33,182 nt of DNA from positions 622 to 33,803 of the forward strand of contig LFRQ01000116.1 in the NCBI GenBank assembly GCA_001512835.1. The letters run 5' to 3'. Below the pieces are notes generated by a model. That model was not told the DNA's origin. It saw only the letters and a program-made list of their open reading frames with translations, and searched no databases. How positions within the stretch are numbered: position 1 is the stretch's first letter; every line of letters begins with the position of its first letter. Source of the stretch: Clostridia bacterium DTU022. GTDB lineage: Bacteria > Bacillota > Dethiobacteria > DTU022. Positions 1 through 8,072 of the stretch are shown here, one piece after another. The position numbers and the translations under genes are program-made.

Positions 1-539
1 TGGCGGCCCGGATCCTGGCGCGCAGCGGCGGCTTGAAAGCGCTGCCCGACCTTAGCCTGGAGGAGTTGGAAGAGATCAGGGGGGTGGGGACCGCCAAGGC
101 GGTTATGATCAAGGCGGCCCTGGAGATAGGCAGACGCCTGGCCACCACTCCCCGGGAAGAGACCTGGAGCATAACCAGCCCCCGGCAGGCGGCCCAGCTG
201 TTCATGGAGGACTTGCGCTACAAGAAGAAAGAGCATTTCAAAGTCCTTCTGCTTAACACCAAGAACCATGTCATCTCCCGGGAAGAGATCTCCATCGGCA
301 GCTTAAACGCCTCCATCGTTCATCCCCGGGAGATCTTCGGCAGCGCTTTGAAAAAAAGTGCCGCTTCCCTGATCCTGGTTCATAACCATCCCAGCGGGGA
401 TCCCCAGCCCAGCCAGGAGGACCTGGAGGTGACCAGGAGACTGGTGGAGGCCGGCAGCATCCTGGGCATCGCCGTCAGGGATCACCTGATTATCGGTGAC
501 GGCTGCTACTTCAGCTTTAAGGAGAAGGGGCTTCTCTAG
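1..539 (+). CDS. radC: RadC/YeeS-family JAB-domain protein, 5' truncated by window edge
   Basis: Partial gene. The reading frame is open from the first bases of the window (first full codon at 3), so the true start lies upstream, and 178 residues are visible. The N-terminal part has a helix-hairpin-helix-like segment (EEIRGVGTAKAVMIKAALE). The C-terminal part is the MPN/JAB metalloprotease-like domain with the RadC signature VHNHPSGDPQPSQED, whose two His and Asp form the family's metal site. Named for DNA repair historically, but its function is uncertain. It lies directly upstream of mreB, a common Firmicutes arrangement. It ends in TAG, and 126 bp separate it from mreB. The internal TTG at 33 is not a likely start, because homology continues upstream of it. 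Confidence 0.93.
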   Translation, partial: AARILARSGGLKALPDLSLEELEEIRGVGTAKAVMIKAALEIGRRLATTPREETWSITSPRQAAQLFMEDLRYKKKEHFKVLLLNTKNHVISREEISIGSLNASIVHPREIFGSALKKSAASLILVHNHPSGDPQPSQEDLEVTRRLVEAGSILGIAVRDHLIIGDGCYFSFKEKGLL

Positions 540-665
540 AAGTTGACATAAATTAACAAAAGGGAGGGGAAAATAGGGGATAGAAATAAGGCACTGTTCT
601 CTGCGTAGATTGACCGATGATTCATCCATAGAAACCAGCCTTAGATTTAGGGAAGGAGCGCGCTC

Positions 666-1697
666 ATGCCTTCAGTATTCGGGGTTTTTTCCAAAGAAAT
701 TGGGATCGATTTAGGAACGGCAAATACGCTGGTCTATGTTAAGGGGAAAGGGATTGTCCTTCGGGAACCGTCGGTGGTGGCCATCCGCAAGGATACAGGG
801 GCGATCCTGGCGGTAGGATCCGAGGCCAAGCGCATGATCGGCCGCACCCCGGGGAATATTGTTGCCATTCGTCCCATGAAGGACGGGGTTATCGCCGATT
901 TTGACATTACCCAGGCCATGCTGAGGCATTTTATCAACAAGGCCTATCCAAACCGCAGTCTTTTCCGGCCGCAGGTAATTGTCTGCGTCCCTTCGGGAGT
1001 GACGGAAGTGGAGAAGAGAGCGGTGCTGGATGCCACCAGCCAGGCGGCCCGGGAGGCTTTCTTAATCGAAGAGCCCATGGCGGCGGCCATCGGTGCCGGC
1101 CTTCCCGTGGAGGAGCCTACCGGCAGCATGGTGGTGGATATCGGCGGTGGCACCTCCGAGGTGGCCATTATCTCCCTGGGGGGTATTGTGACCAGCAGGT
1201 CCATCCGCGTTGGCGGGGATGAAATGGACGAAGCCATCATCCAGTATATCAAGAAGCAGTACAACCTGATGATCGGCGACCGGACCGCGGAAGAGATCAA
1301 AATTAAAATTGGCACCGCCTACCACAAGGACAGGGAGGCGGAGATGGAGATTCGCGGCCGGGACCTGGTGGCCGGGCTACCGAAAACCAGGAAGATAACT
1401 TCCGAGGAGGTCAAGGAAGCTTTGCGGGAGCCGGTGGAGGCCATCCTGGAGGCAATCCGGGTGACCCTGGAGAAGACGCCCCCGGAACTGGCTGCCGATA
1501 TCATGGATAAGGGCATTGTCTTAACCGGCGGCGGCTCTCTGCTGGACGGCTTCGACCGCCGGGTCTCCGAAGAAACGGGCATGCCGGTCTTTGTGGCGGA
1601 AAATCCCATGGACTGCGTCGTCCTGGGTGCCGGCAAGGCTCTCTCTGAATTGCGGATGCTGCGCCGGGTAGCCCTGGCTCCCCGGAGAATCTCTTAA
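666..1697 (+). CDS. mreB: Rod shape-determining protein MreB (actin homologue)
   Basis: A 343-residue bacterial actin that polymerises under the membrane and guides the elongation machinery. The sequence shows the phosphate-1 loop ([13 protein letters not shown], about residues 13-25), the phosphate-2 motif ([15 protein letters not shown]) and the adenosine motif ([13 protein letters not shown]). Length is normal for MreB. The ATG start has an AAGGAG ribosome site at 653-658, 7 bp upstream. It heads the mreB-mreC-mreD-PBP2-rodA run, whose products form the elongasome. The 126-bp gap upstream has a TTGACA at 543-548 but no convincing -10 box, so no promoter is called there. Confidence 0.98.
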   Translation: MPSVFGVFSKEIGIDLGTANTLVYVKGKGIVLREPSVVAIRKDTGAILAVGSEAKRMIGRTPGNIVAIRPMKDGVIADFDITQAMLRHFINKAYPNRSLFRPQVIVCVPSGVTEVEKRAVLDATSQAAREAFLIEEPMAAAIGAGLPVEEPTGSMVVDIGGGTSEVAIISLGGIVTSRSIRVGGDEMDEAIIQYIKKQYNLMIGDRTAEEIKIKIGTAYHKDREAEMEIRGRDLVAGLPKTRKITSEEVKEALREPVEAILEAIRVTLEKTPPELAADIMDKGIVLTGGGSLLDGFDRRVSEETGMPVFVAENPMDCVVLGAGKALSELRMLRRVALAPRRIS

Positions 1698-1744
1698 GCA
1701 AAGAAGGTACGAACTCAATTTGCTAGTTCAAGAGGGTGTGTTTC

Positions 1745-2596
1745 TTGGCGAAACCTTTTCAGGGCCGAAAAGGGCTGTTCATTTTTCTGGCGGCCGTGCT
1801 GGCCCTGTTGTTGCTGATTTACTTTACCAGTCTCCGGGAGAACCGGACTCCTCTGGAAGATGCCATGCTGGCCATTTTTTCTCCGGCCCAGAAGGTCTTC
1901 TCTTCGGCAGGGAGAAAGATCCAGTCTTTTTTTGACGCCATCGTCTCCTTTCAAGAGCTAAAACAGGAGAACGAACGGCTGCGTCGCGAACTGGCTTTCC
2001 TGGAGGGGCAGTTGCTGGAATTGCAAGAATTGCAGAAAGAGAACTACCGCTACCGGCAGCTGCTGGAGTTCCAGGAGAACAGTTCTCTGGATCTGCTGCC
2101 GGCCCAGGTAATCGGCCGGGACCCCAGCCAGTGGTTCGGGATGATTACCATCAGCCGGGGCTACCGGGACGGGATCCGGAAGGAGATGCCTGTGATTACC
2201 GACCGGGGGCTGGTGGGGATGGTTTACAGCGTCTCGCCCAATTCCAGCCAGGTTATCCTCCTTACCGACCCGCGCCTGGCTGTCAGCGCCCTGATCCAGC
2301 GCTCCCGGGATCCGGGGATCGTTGGGATTGTGGAGAACTATCCCAAGGAGCCGGCCTTGCTGAGGATGACCAACCTCCCTCCCGACTGCAACGTCCAGCC
2401 CGGCGACACCGTCATCTCCTCGGGGCTGGGGGGAGTTTTCCCCAAGGGGCTGCCCATTGGCACGGTTAAGGAAGTGGGGGAGGACCAGTACGGCCTGGTA
2501 AAATATGTGGTGGTGGAGCCCCGGATTAATTTCAACCGGCTGGAGGAGGTCCTGGTTGTTCGAGGCTCCGGCGGAAAGCGAAGCTCCGGCGAATAA
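1745..2596 (+). CDS. mreC: Rod shape-determining protein MreC
   Basis: Bitopic membrane protein that scaffolds the elongasome on the outer face of the membrane. It has a short basic N-terminus, one transmembrane helix (about residues 12-30), a coiled coil (about 60-105, rich in ELxxENxxLRxE repeats) and the two-barrel MreC domain (about 110-275). I chose the TTG at 1745 (283 aa) because AGAGGG at 1731-1736 lies 8 bp upstream. The GTG at 1736 would add three residues and overlap that ribosome site. It lies 47 bp after mreB and 32 bp before mreD. Confidence 0.95.
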   Translation: MAKPFQGRKGLFIFLAAVLALLLLIYFTSLRENRTPLEDAMLAIFSPAQKVFSSAGRKIQSFFDAIVSFQELKQENERLRRELAFLEGQLLELQELQKENYRYRQLLEFQENSSLDLLPAQVIGRDPSQWFGMITISRGYRDGIRKEMPVITDRGLVGMVYSVSPNSSQVILLTDPRLAVSALIQRSRDPGIVGIVENYPKEPALLRMTNLPPDCNVQPGDTVISSGLGGVFPKGLPIGTVKEVGEDQYGLVKYVVVEPRINFNRLEEVLVVRGSGGKRSSGE

Positions 2597-2628
2597 TAAG
2601 GCGGCGTAAGGGATAGAGGTGCGGCAGC

Positions 2629-3156
2629 GTGCTTTTTTACCTGGTCATCACTTTGTGCTTTATCCTCTCCATGCTGGTGGAGAGTTCGGTGCTCTCCTTC
2701 TTCATGCTGGACCGGGCCATCCCGGACCTTTTCCTGGTCCTGGTGGTAAGCCTGGGCTTCCTGCTGGGAGAGAAGCGGGGCGCAGTGATCGGCCTCCTGG
2801 CGGGCTTGTTCCAGGACGCCATGCTGGGGCCGGGGCTGGGCTATTTTGCCCTGGCCAAAATGGCCATCGGCTATGGAGTCGGTTTGCTGGGCCGGGAATT
2901 CTACCAGGATCAGCTCCTGGCCCCTACCCTCATTGTTTTTGTGGGCACCCTGACTCATGAATTCATCCTCTATTTTTTAATCAGCCAGTTCATTGGCCTG
3001 GGCGTGCCGGTAGAGTGGAGCCTGAGCCGCTTCTTCATACCCAAGGCTCTTTACAACATGGGCCTTATTCTCTTGATTTATCCCGCGGTTTTCAATTTCT
3101 ATTACCGGAATCGCTTTACCAATTTGAAAGCCGCCCTGCGGGAAAGGAGGTTTTAA
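2629..3156 (+). CDS. mreD: Rod shape-determining protein MreD
   Basis: Very hydrophobic 175-residue integral membrane protein with about five to six predicted helices, matching the MreD family in size and position. It contains the typical early motif ESSVLSFFMLDRAIPDLFLVL, a helix followed by the PDL segment. The GTG start has AGAGGTG 7 bp upstream. Its last codons carry the ribosome site for the following PBP2 gene (AAAGGAGG at 3143-3150), so the two are likely translationally coupled. It acts with MreB, MreC, RodA and PBP2 in lateral wall synthesis. Confidence 0.94.
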   Translation: MLFYLVITLCFILSMLVESSVLSFFMLDRAIPDLFLVLVVSLGFLLGEKRGAVIGLLAGLFQDAMLGPGLGYFALAKMAIGYGVGLLGREFYQDQLLAPTLIVFVGTLTHEFILYFLISQFIGLGVPVEWSLSRFFIPKALYNMGLILLIYPAVFNFYYRNRFTNLKAALRERRF

Positions 3157-3158
3157 AC

Positions 3159-5090
3159 GTGACCAAGCAGATGCTGAGACGAGTCCGGTTTGTCTTTATT
3201 GCCGTGATCGTGGTCTTTGTCCTCCTCTCCGCAAGGCTGGCCTACCTGCAGATCCTCCGGCACGATTACTACTGGTACCGGTCGGAAATGAACCGGTTTA
3301 CCAAGATTACTCTGCCCGCACCCCGGGGGGAGATCTACGATCGGGACGGAAAGCTGCTGGTTAGCAACCGCCCCGGCTTCGTGGTCTCCTTGATGGACAT
3401 GGGGGAAGGGTACGACCCGGAGACGGTGAGCTTGCTCAGCGAAATCCTGGATATTGAAGAGGAGGAAATCTACAGCGCCATCGAAGGCCGCCAGTATATG
3501 CGCTACCTGCCGCTGCAGCTTAAAAGCGACCTTACTCCCGATATTATCGCCCGGATCGCCGAAAACCGCTGGAAACTCAAGGGAGTAAACATCGATGTCC
3601 AGCCCATTCGGGAATACCGGGAGGGGAGCGTGGCCGCCCACGTCCTGGGCTACCTGGGGCGGGGGACGGTGGGAGAGAGCACCCAGGAGCTTTGGGCCGA
3701 AGCCGGCTACCAGTACCAGGTGGGGGACCTGGTGGGGCAGGACGGCGTGGAGCGCACCTGGGAACCCGTTTTAAGGGGGAAGGACGGGGAGCAGCGCATT
3801 GAGACCAACAACCTGGGGCAGCCCATCAATTATTTTGAGAAAACGGAGCCCATCCCCGGGAACAACCTCTACCTGACCCTGGACCTGGATCTGCAGAAAG
3901 TGGCGGAGAAGGCCCTGGAGAAGCGGGTTAAGGCGCTCCAGAAGGAAGGAAACAAGTATGCCGGCCGGGCGGCGGCGGTGGTCATGGATACCCGTACCGG
4001 GGCCATCCGGGCCATGGCCAATTATCCCTCCTTCGATCCCAACAATATTAGCGAAAACTACGAGGAGTTGGCCAAGGACCCCCTGCGGCCTTTAAGCAAT
4101 ACGAGCATCCAGGGCACTTACCCGGTGGGTTCAACGTTCAAGATGGTCACCGCCGCGGCGGCCCTGGAAGAGAAAAAGATCAGCGACCGGGATGTATACC
4201 GGTGCAACGGCGTCATTACCCTGTACAATGATACGAAGAGCTGCTTCAACAACAGGGCTCACGGCCGGGTTAACTTCTACAGCGCCATGGCGGTCTCCTG
4301 CAATATCTATTTTTACCAGGTCGGGTTGGCCGCCGGCATCGACAACCTGGCCCGCTACGCGGCGGAGCTGGGGCTGGGGGTCCCCACGGGGCTGACCGAC
4401 CTCCACGGAGAAGCCCAGGGGACTATCGCCAGCCGGGAGTACAAAGAAAAGGTAACCGGCGGGGAGATGTGGTACCCCGCCGAGACCATGAGCGCCGCCA
4501 TCGGGCAGTCGTACAACAGCTTTACCCCCCTGCAGTTGGCGGTCTATACCTCCATTCTGGCCAACGGGGGGACCCATTACCGACCCTACCTGGTGGATAA
4601 GGTGGTTGACTACCAGGGGAAGGTGGTGCACCAGACGCAGCCCGAAGCCCTCCGGAAGGTCAATGTCTCTTCCCGGACCCTCAGCATTATCCGCGAGGGG
4701 ATGCGCCGGGTGACCCAGCCGGGGGGGACGGCCTATTACTACTTCTCCCGACTGCCGGTATCGGTGGCCGGGAAGACCGGCTCGGCCCAGGTGGCCGCCC
4801 TGAGCAGCGGCATCCCCGCCCACAGCCTTTTTGTGGGCTTTGCTCCCGTGGAGAATCCCGAAATAGCCGTGGCCGTCATCGTGGAGCATGGCGGCATCGG
4901 TGCCACCGGGGCGGTCCCGGTAGCCGCCGAGATCATGCAATACTACTTTACCGGGAGTACCGGGGATTCGGCGGCGGAGGAAGAAGGCGGCTCCGAGGAA
5001 GAAGCCCGGGACGAGTTGGAGGAAGTGGAGGAAGAACGGGAAGAGTTGGATGAAGGACGGGAAGAAGCCGGCCGATTGGAAGAGGAATAA
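3159..5090 (+). CDS. mrdA: Penicillin-binding protein 2 (elongasome transpeptidase) with acidic C-terminal tail
   Basis: Class B penicillin-binding protein that cross-links peptidoglycan during elongation with RodA. The GTG at 3159 (643 aa) is chosen because AAAGGAGG lies 8 bp upstream; the open frame reaches back to 3015 but that part overlaps mreD. There is one N-terminal transmembrane helix (about residues 10-28), a dimerisation/pedestal region, then the transpeptidase domain with STFK (325-328), SCN (380-382) and KTG (539-541). All catalytic motifs are intact. From about residue 606 the protein ends in a low-complexity tail in which roughly 22 of 39 residues are Glu or Asp. The tail is not part of the catalytic fold. 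Confidence 0.96.
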   Translation: MTKQMLRRVRFVFIAVIVVFVLLSARLAYLQILRHDYYWYRSEMNRFTKITLPAPRGEIYDRDGKLLVSNRPGFVVSLMDMGEGYDPETVSLLSEILDIEEEEIYSAIEGRQYMRYLPLQLKSDLTPDIIARIAENRWKLKGVNIDVQPIREYREGSVAAHVLGYLGRGTVGESTQELWAEAGYQYQVGDLVGQDGVERTWEPVLRGKDGEQRIETNNLGQPINYFEKTEPIPGNNLYLTLDLDLQKVAEKALEKRVKALQKEGNKYAGRAAAVVMDTRTGAIRAMANYPSFDPNNISENYEELAKDPLRPLSNTSIQGTYPVGSTFKMVTAAAALEEKKISDRDVYRCNGVITLYNDTKSCFNNRAHGRVNFYSAMAVSCNIYFYQVGLAAGIDNLARYAAELGLGVPTGLTDLHGEAQGTIASREYKEKVTGGEMWYPAETMSAAIGQSYNSFTPLQLAVYTSILANGGTHYRPYLVDKVVDYQGKVVHQTQPEALRKVNVSSRTLSIIREGMRRVTQPGGTAYYYFSRLPVSVAGKTGSAQVAALSSGIPAHSLFVGFAPVENPEIAVAVIVEHGGIGATGAVPVAAEIMQYYFTGSTGDSAAEEEGGSEEEARDELEEVEEEREELDEGREEAGRLEEE

Positions 5091-5143
5091 AGCCGGCAAA
5101 GAGGCAAAGGGCAATCACAGCCCGGGGAACGGGGAGGTAAACG

Positions 5144-6256
5144 GTGCTTCTGGACCGCCGCTTGATAAAAAACTTCGATTTCTACCTGGTTCTGCTGCTG
5201 CTGGCGCTGTGCGGCGTGGGCATGCTAACCCTCTACAGCGCCACCCACGGGATGAGCGATATCCCCGATCCCTTTTACTATCTGAGAAGGCAACTCCTCT
5301 GGTTTGGGATCGGCATCGGGGTTATGCTCCTGATCTGCTTTGTGGATTACATCAACTTCCAGCACTGGGCGCGCTATTTCTATGCCGTCACCCTGGTCCT
5401 TCTGGCGGCGGTTCTCTTTATCGGGAGGGCGGCCAAGGGTTCGATGCGCTGGATTCCCCTGGGGCCCTTTGACCTGCAGCCCTCCGAGGTGGCCAAGATT
5501 TTGATGATCATTGTCCTGGCCAAGCTTCTGGCCGACCGGGAGGGGAAGTTAAACCGCTTCCAGGACCTGCTGGTGCCCTTGCTGGCCACCATGGTGCCCA
5601 TGGTCCTTATCTTTCTCCAGCCGGACCTGGGAACTTCCCTGGTCTTTATCGTGCTGCTTCTGGGGCTTCTTTACATGGCGGGAGCCAAGCGGAACCACCT
5701 TCTGATTATAATCGGCGCCGGCCTGGCGGCTTTCCCCCTGCTCTGGTTTAAACTGCTGAAGGATTACCAGAAGATGCGCCTGATGGTCTTTCTCAATCCC
5801 GACCTGGATCCCACGGAGTCCGGGTACCAACTGCTCCAGTCCATGATCGGCATCGGCTCCGGGGGGCTCACGGGCAAAGGCCTCTTTAACAGCACCCAGG
5901 TGCGCCTGGACTTCCTCCCGGAGCACCATACCGATTTTATCTTCTCCGTCCTGGGGGAAGAGATGGGCTTTCTGGGGGCCGCGGGAGTGCTGCTGCTCTA
6001 TTTTCTTTTGATTTACCGCATCCTCTGGACCGCCACCCAGGCCAAGGACCAGTTCGGAGCCCTTATTTGCTGCGGGGTGGCCATCATCTTGTCCTTCCAG
6101 ATACTGGTTAATATCGGCATGACCATAAGCATGATGCCGGTAACGGGGATACCCCTGCCCTTCATGAGCTACGGCAACAACGCCCTTCTGGTAAACCTCA
6201 TGTGCATCGGCCTGGTCCTCAATGTGGGCATGCGCCGCCACAAGATCCAGTTTTAA
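5144..6256 (+). CDS. rodA: Peptidoglycan glycosyltransferase RodA (SEDS family)
   Basis: A 370-residue polytopic membrane protein with about ten predicted helices. It polymerises glycan strands from lipid II in partnership with PBP2, encoded just upstream. Family motifs seen are LQPDLGTSLVF (the SEDS catalytic-Asp region), the GSGGLTGKGLFNSTQ loop, LPEHHTDFIFSVLGEE, and the C-terminal TGIPLPFMSYGNNAL. The last motif differs from the more usual FMSYGGSAL but is within RodA variation. The GTG start has GGGGAGGT just upstream. Adjacency to mreBCD and PBP2 favours RodA over FtsW or SpoVE. Confidence 0.95.
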   Translation: MLLDRRLIKNFDFYLVLLLLALCGVGMLTLYSATHGMSDIPDPFYYLRRQLLWFGIGIGVMLLICFVDYINFQHWARYFYAVTLVLLAAVLFIGRAAKGSMRWIPLGPFDLQPSEVAKILMIIVLAKLLADREGKLNRFQDLLVPLLATMVPMVLIFLQPDLGTSLVFIVLLLGLLYMAGAKRNHLLIIIGAGLAAFPLLWFKLLKDYQKMRLMVFLNPDLDPTESGYQLLQSMIGIGSGGLTGKGLFNSTQVRLDFLPEHHTDFIFSVLGEEMGFLGAAGVLLLYFLLIYRILWTATQAKDQFGALICCGVAIILSFQILVNIGMTISMMPVTGIPLPFMSYGNNALLVNLMCIGLVLNVGMRRHKIQF

Positions 6257-6341
6257 GCCTCCCGGAATCATAATTCAGGCCTGTCTAAAATATTTATAAA
6301 CAGGACAACCGGATTGTTTCCCGGGGAAGGAGTCAGCTGCC

Positions 6342-7130
6342 GTGGCCAGGAGACGCCGGACTGCGCCGGTTTCCACCCTTAGAGCCAGCCTTAATCGCCG
6401 TTTTGGTGCTTCAGCAGATGCGGAGAAGATGCCGGGCCTGGCGGAGGAGGAAGCCCGCCGACCATTTTTTCTGCTGGAGGTCCTGCAGAGCATGCACCGC
6501 TTCTTGCTGCCCAAGACTGCCCTGGCGGTGGTCCTGGTTTTGCTGGTTGCTCTGACCCTCCGCTTTGACTTCCCCTGGGGAGCCCCCTTGGTAAAGGCGG
6601 CCCGGGAGGTTGCCGGCCGGGACTTCGATCTCCGGGCTTTGGCCACGGAGGTGGTTCCTGTGGTGAAAAAGATCGGGCAGGAGTGGAAGCTCCTCCGGGA
6701 ATGGTCCCTTTTCTCCGGCGGCAGCCCGGCCCCGGACCCGGTGGCGGGCCGCCTGCAAAGCGGATTTGAACTGCGCCGCCATCCCGTTACCGGAGCCCCG
6801 GAGATGCATTACGGCATCGACCTGCTTGCCCCGGAGGGGAGCCCGGTAACGGCGGTTCTGGAAGGAGAGGTGGTGGAAGTCGCCGCGGACCGGTCCGGAA
6901 CGGCCACCGTCCTCCTGAAGCATGATGCCGACTGGCAGACTGTGTACCGTGGCTTAGAAGAGGTTGACCTGGAGCCGGGAGATCGGGTGGAAAAGGGTCG
7001 GCAGCTGGGCGTTTTAGGTTCCTCTCGCCTCTGGGAACTTCCCCATCTTCATTTTGAGCTGCGCTACCGGGGGCGGCCGGTGGCCCCTCCCCCGGAGTGG
7101 CTGGCCCAGTTCCGCTCCCGCAATCTTTAA
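6342..7130 (+). CDS. spoIVFA: SpoIVFA-like membrane protein with M23 (LytM) domain
   Basis: A 262-residue protein with a basic N-terminus, one transmembrane helix (about 58-74) and a C-terminal LytM/M23 domain (about 140-250). Position directly before spoIVFB identifies it as SpoIVFA, which in Bacillus anchors and inhibits the SpoIVFB protease during sporulation until a forespore signal arrives. All four M23 zinc-ligand positions appear present: H156 and D160 (MHYGID) and H235/H237 (HLHFE). The domain could therefore be catalytic or at least metal-binding, which is inference. The GTG start has AAGGAG 9 bp upstream. The 85-bp gap before it is AT-rich (around 6288-6300) but I could not assign a sporulation promoter. 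Confidence 0.85.
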   Translation: MARRRRTAPVSTLRASLNRRFGASADAEKMPGLAEEEARRPFFLLEVLQSMHRFLLPKTALAVVLVLLVALTLRFDFPWGAPLVKAAREVAGRDFDLRALATEVVPVVKKIGQEWKLLREWSLFSGGSPAPDPVAGRLQSGFELRRHPVTGAPEMHYGIDLLAPEGSPVTAVLEGEVVEVAADRSGTATVLLKHDADWQTVYRGLEEVDLEPGDRVEKGRQLGVLGSSRLWELPHLHFELRYRGRPVAPPPEWLAQFRSRNL

Positions 7131-7157
7131 CCGCTTTGAAATTGAGGTGTTCAACCA

Positions 7158-8027
7158 TTGCCCCTGGGGACGATATGGGGGATCCGGCTGCGCTTAAACC
7201 CCCTTTTCCTGCTCTTTTTTGCCCTCTGGTTTTTTACGGGGATGGCCGTGGAAGCCGGGATCCTTTGCGCGGTGGTGTTGATCCACGAGCTGGCCCATGC
7301 CCTGGTTGCCCGGCGCTGGCAGCTCCAGGTCCGGGAGATCGAGCTTTATCCCTTCGGAGGCGTGGCCCGCATCGATGAACAGCTGGAGCTGGAGCCCCAC
7401 GTGGAGCGGCGGCTGGCTCTGGCCGGCCCCGCGGCCAACCTGGCCCTGGCGGGGGCGGGAATCGTCCTCCTGAACCGCACGGCCATGGATGAAAAGCTCC
7501 TCCTCTTTTTCCTCCAGTCCAACCTGGTTTTGGCCTGCTTTAACCTGCTGCCGGCCCTTCCCCTGGACGGGGGGCGCATTTTGCGCTCCTACCTGGCGCC
7601 CCTGGCCGATTTTCGCTGGGCCACGGAGCAGGCGGCCCGGGCGGGGCAATTCCTGGCCGTTCTCCTCTGTGCCTGGGGGGCGGTCAGCTGGTTTTACCGG
7701 CCTTTCAACCCTTCTTTAATCCTCGTGGGTGTTTTCCTCTACCTGGCCGCCGGAAGAGAGCGGCGCCAGGCGATCTACACTTTTCTGCGCTCCCTGGGCG
7801 TTAAAGAACGGGAGCTTTTTCGCCGGGGTGGCTTGCACGGCGAATACCTGGTGGTCCTGGAAGAGACCTCCCTGCTGGATATCTTCCGCCTTTTTGCTCC
7901 CCAGCGCTATCATTTTATCCGGGTGCTGGATCGCTCCCAGCGGCTGCGGGGCGAGCTGACGGAGAAGGCTCTGGTCAAGGCCGCTATGCAGAAGGGGCTT
8001 GATATTCCTGTAAAAAAGATACTATAA
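7158..8027 (+). CDS. spoIVFB: SpoIVFB-like site-2 intramembrane metalloprotease (M50)
   Basis: A 289-residue intramembrane zinc protease of the M50 family. In Bacillus, SpoIVFB cleaves pro-sigma-K in the mother cell. The zinc motif HELAH is at residues 43-47 and the third ligand lies in NLLPALPLDGGR (Asp137), both within membrane segments. The C-terminal third (about 200-289) resembles a CBS-type domain, as in Bacillus SpoIVFB. The TTG start at 7158 is supported by GAGGTG 8 bp upstream. It lies 27 bp after spoIVFA, so the protease and its likely regulator are co-transcribed. Confidence 0.92.
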   Translation: MPLGTIWGIRLRLNPLFLLFFALWFFTGMAVEAGILCAVVLIHELAHALVARRWQLQVREIELYPFGGVARIDEQLELEPHVERRLALAGPAANLALAGAGIVLLNRTAMDEKLLLFFLQSNLVLACFNLLPALPLDGGRILRSYLAPLADFRWATEQAARAGQFLAVLLCAWGAVSWFYRPFNPSLILVGVFLYLAAGRERRQAIYTFLRSLGVKERELFRRGGLHGEYLVVLEETSLLDIFRLFAPQRYHFIRVLDRSQRLRGELTEKALVKAAMQKGLDIPVKKIL

Positions 8028-8072
8028 TAAATAGATATTTATATGATCATGGCCCCAAAGGATGACGTTTAA

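Noticed and set aside
543..574. TTGACA upstream of mreB as a promoter
   Set aside because: No acceptable -10 box at 16-18 bp spacing; the closest A/T-rich hexamer is about 20 bp away.
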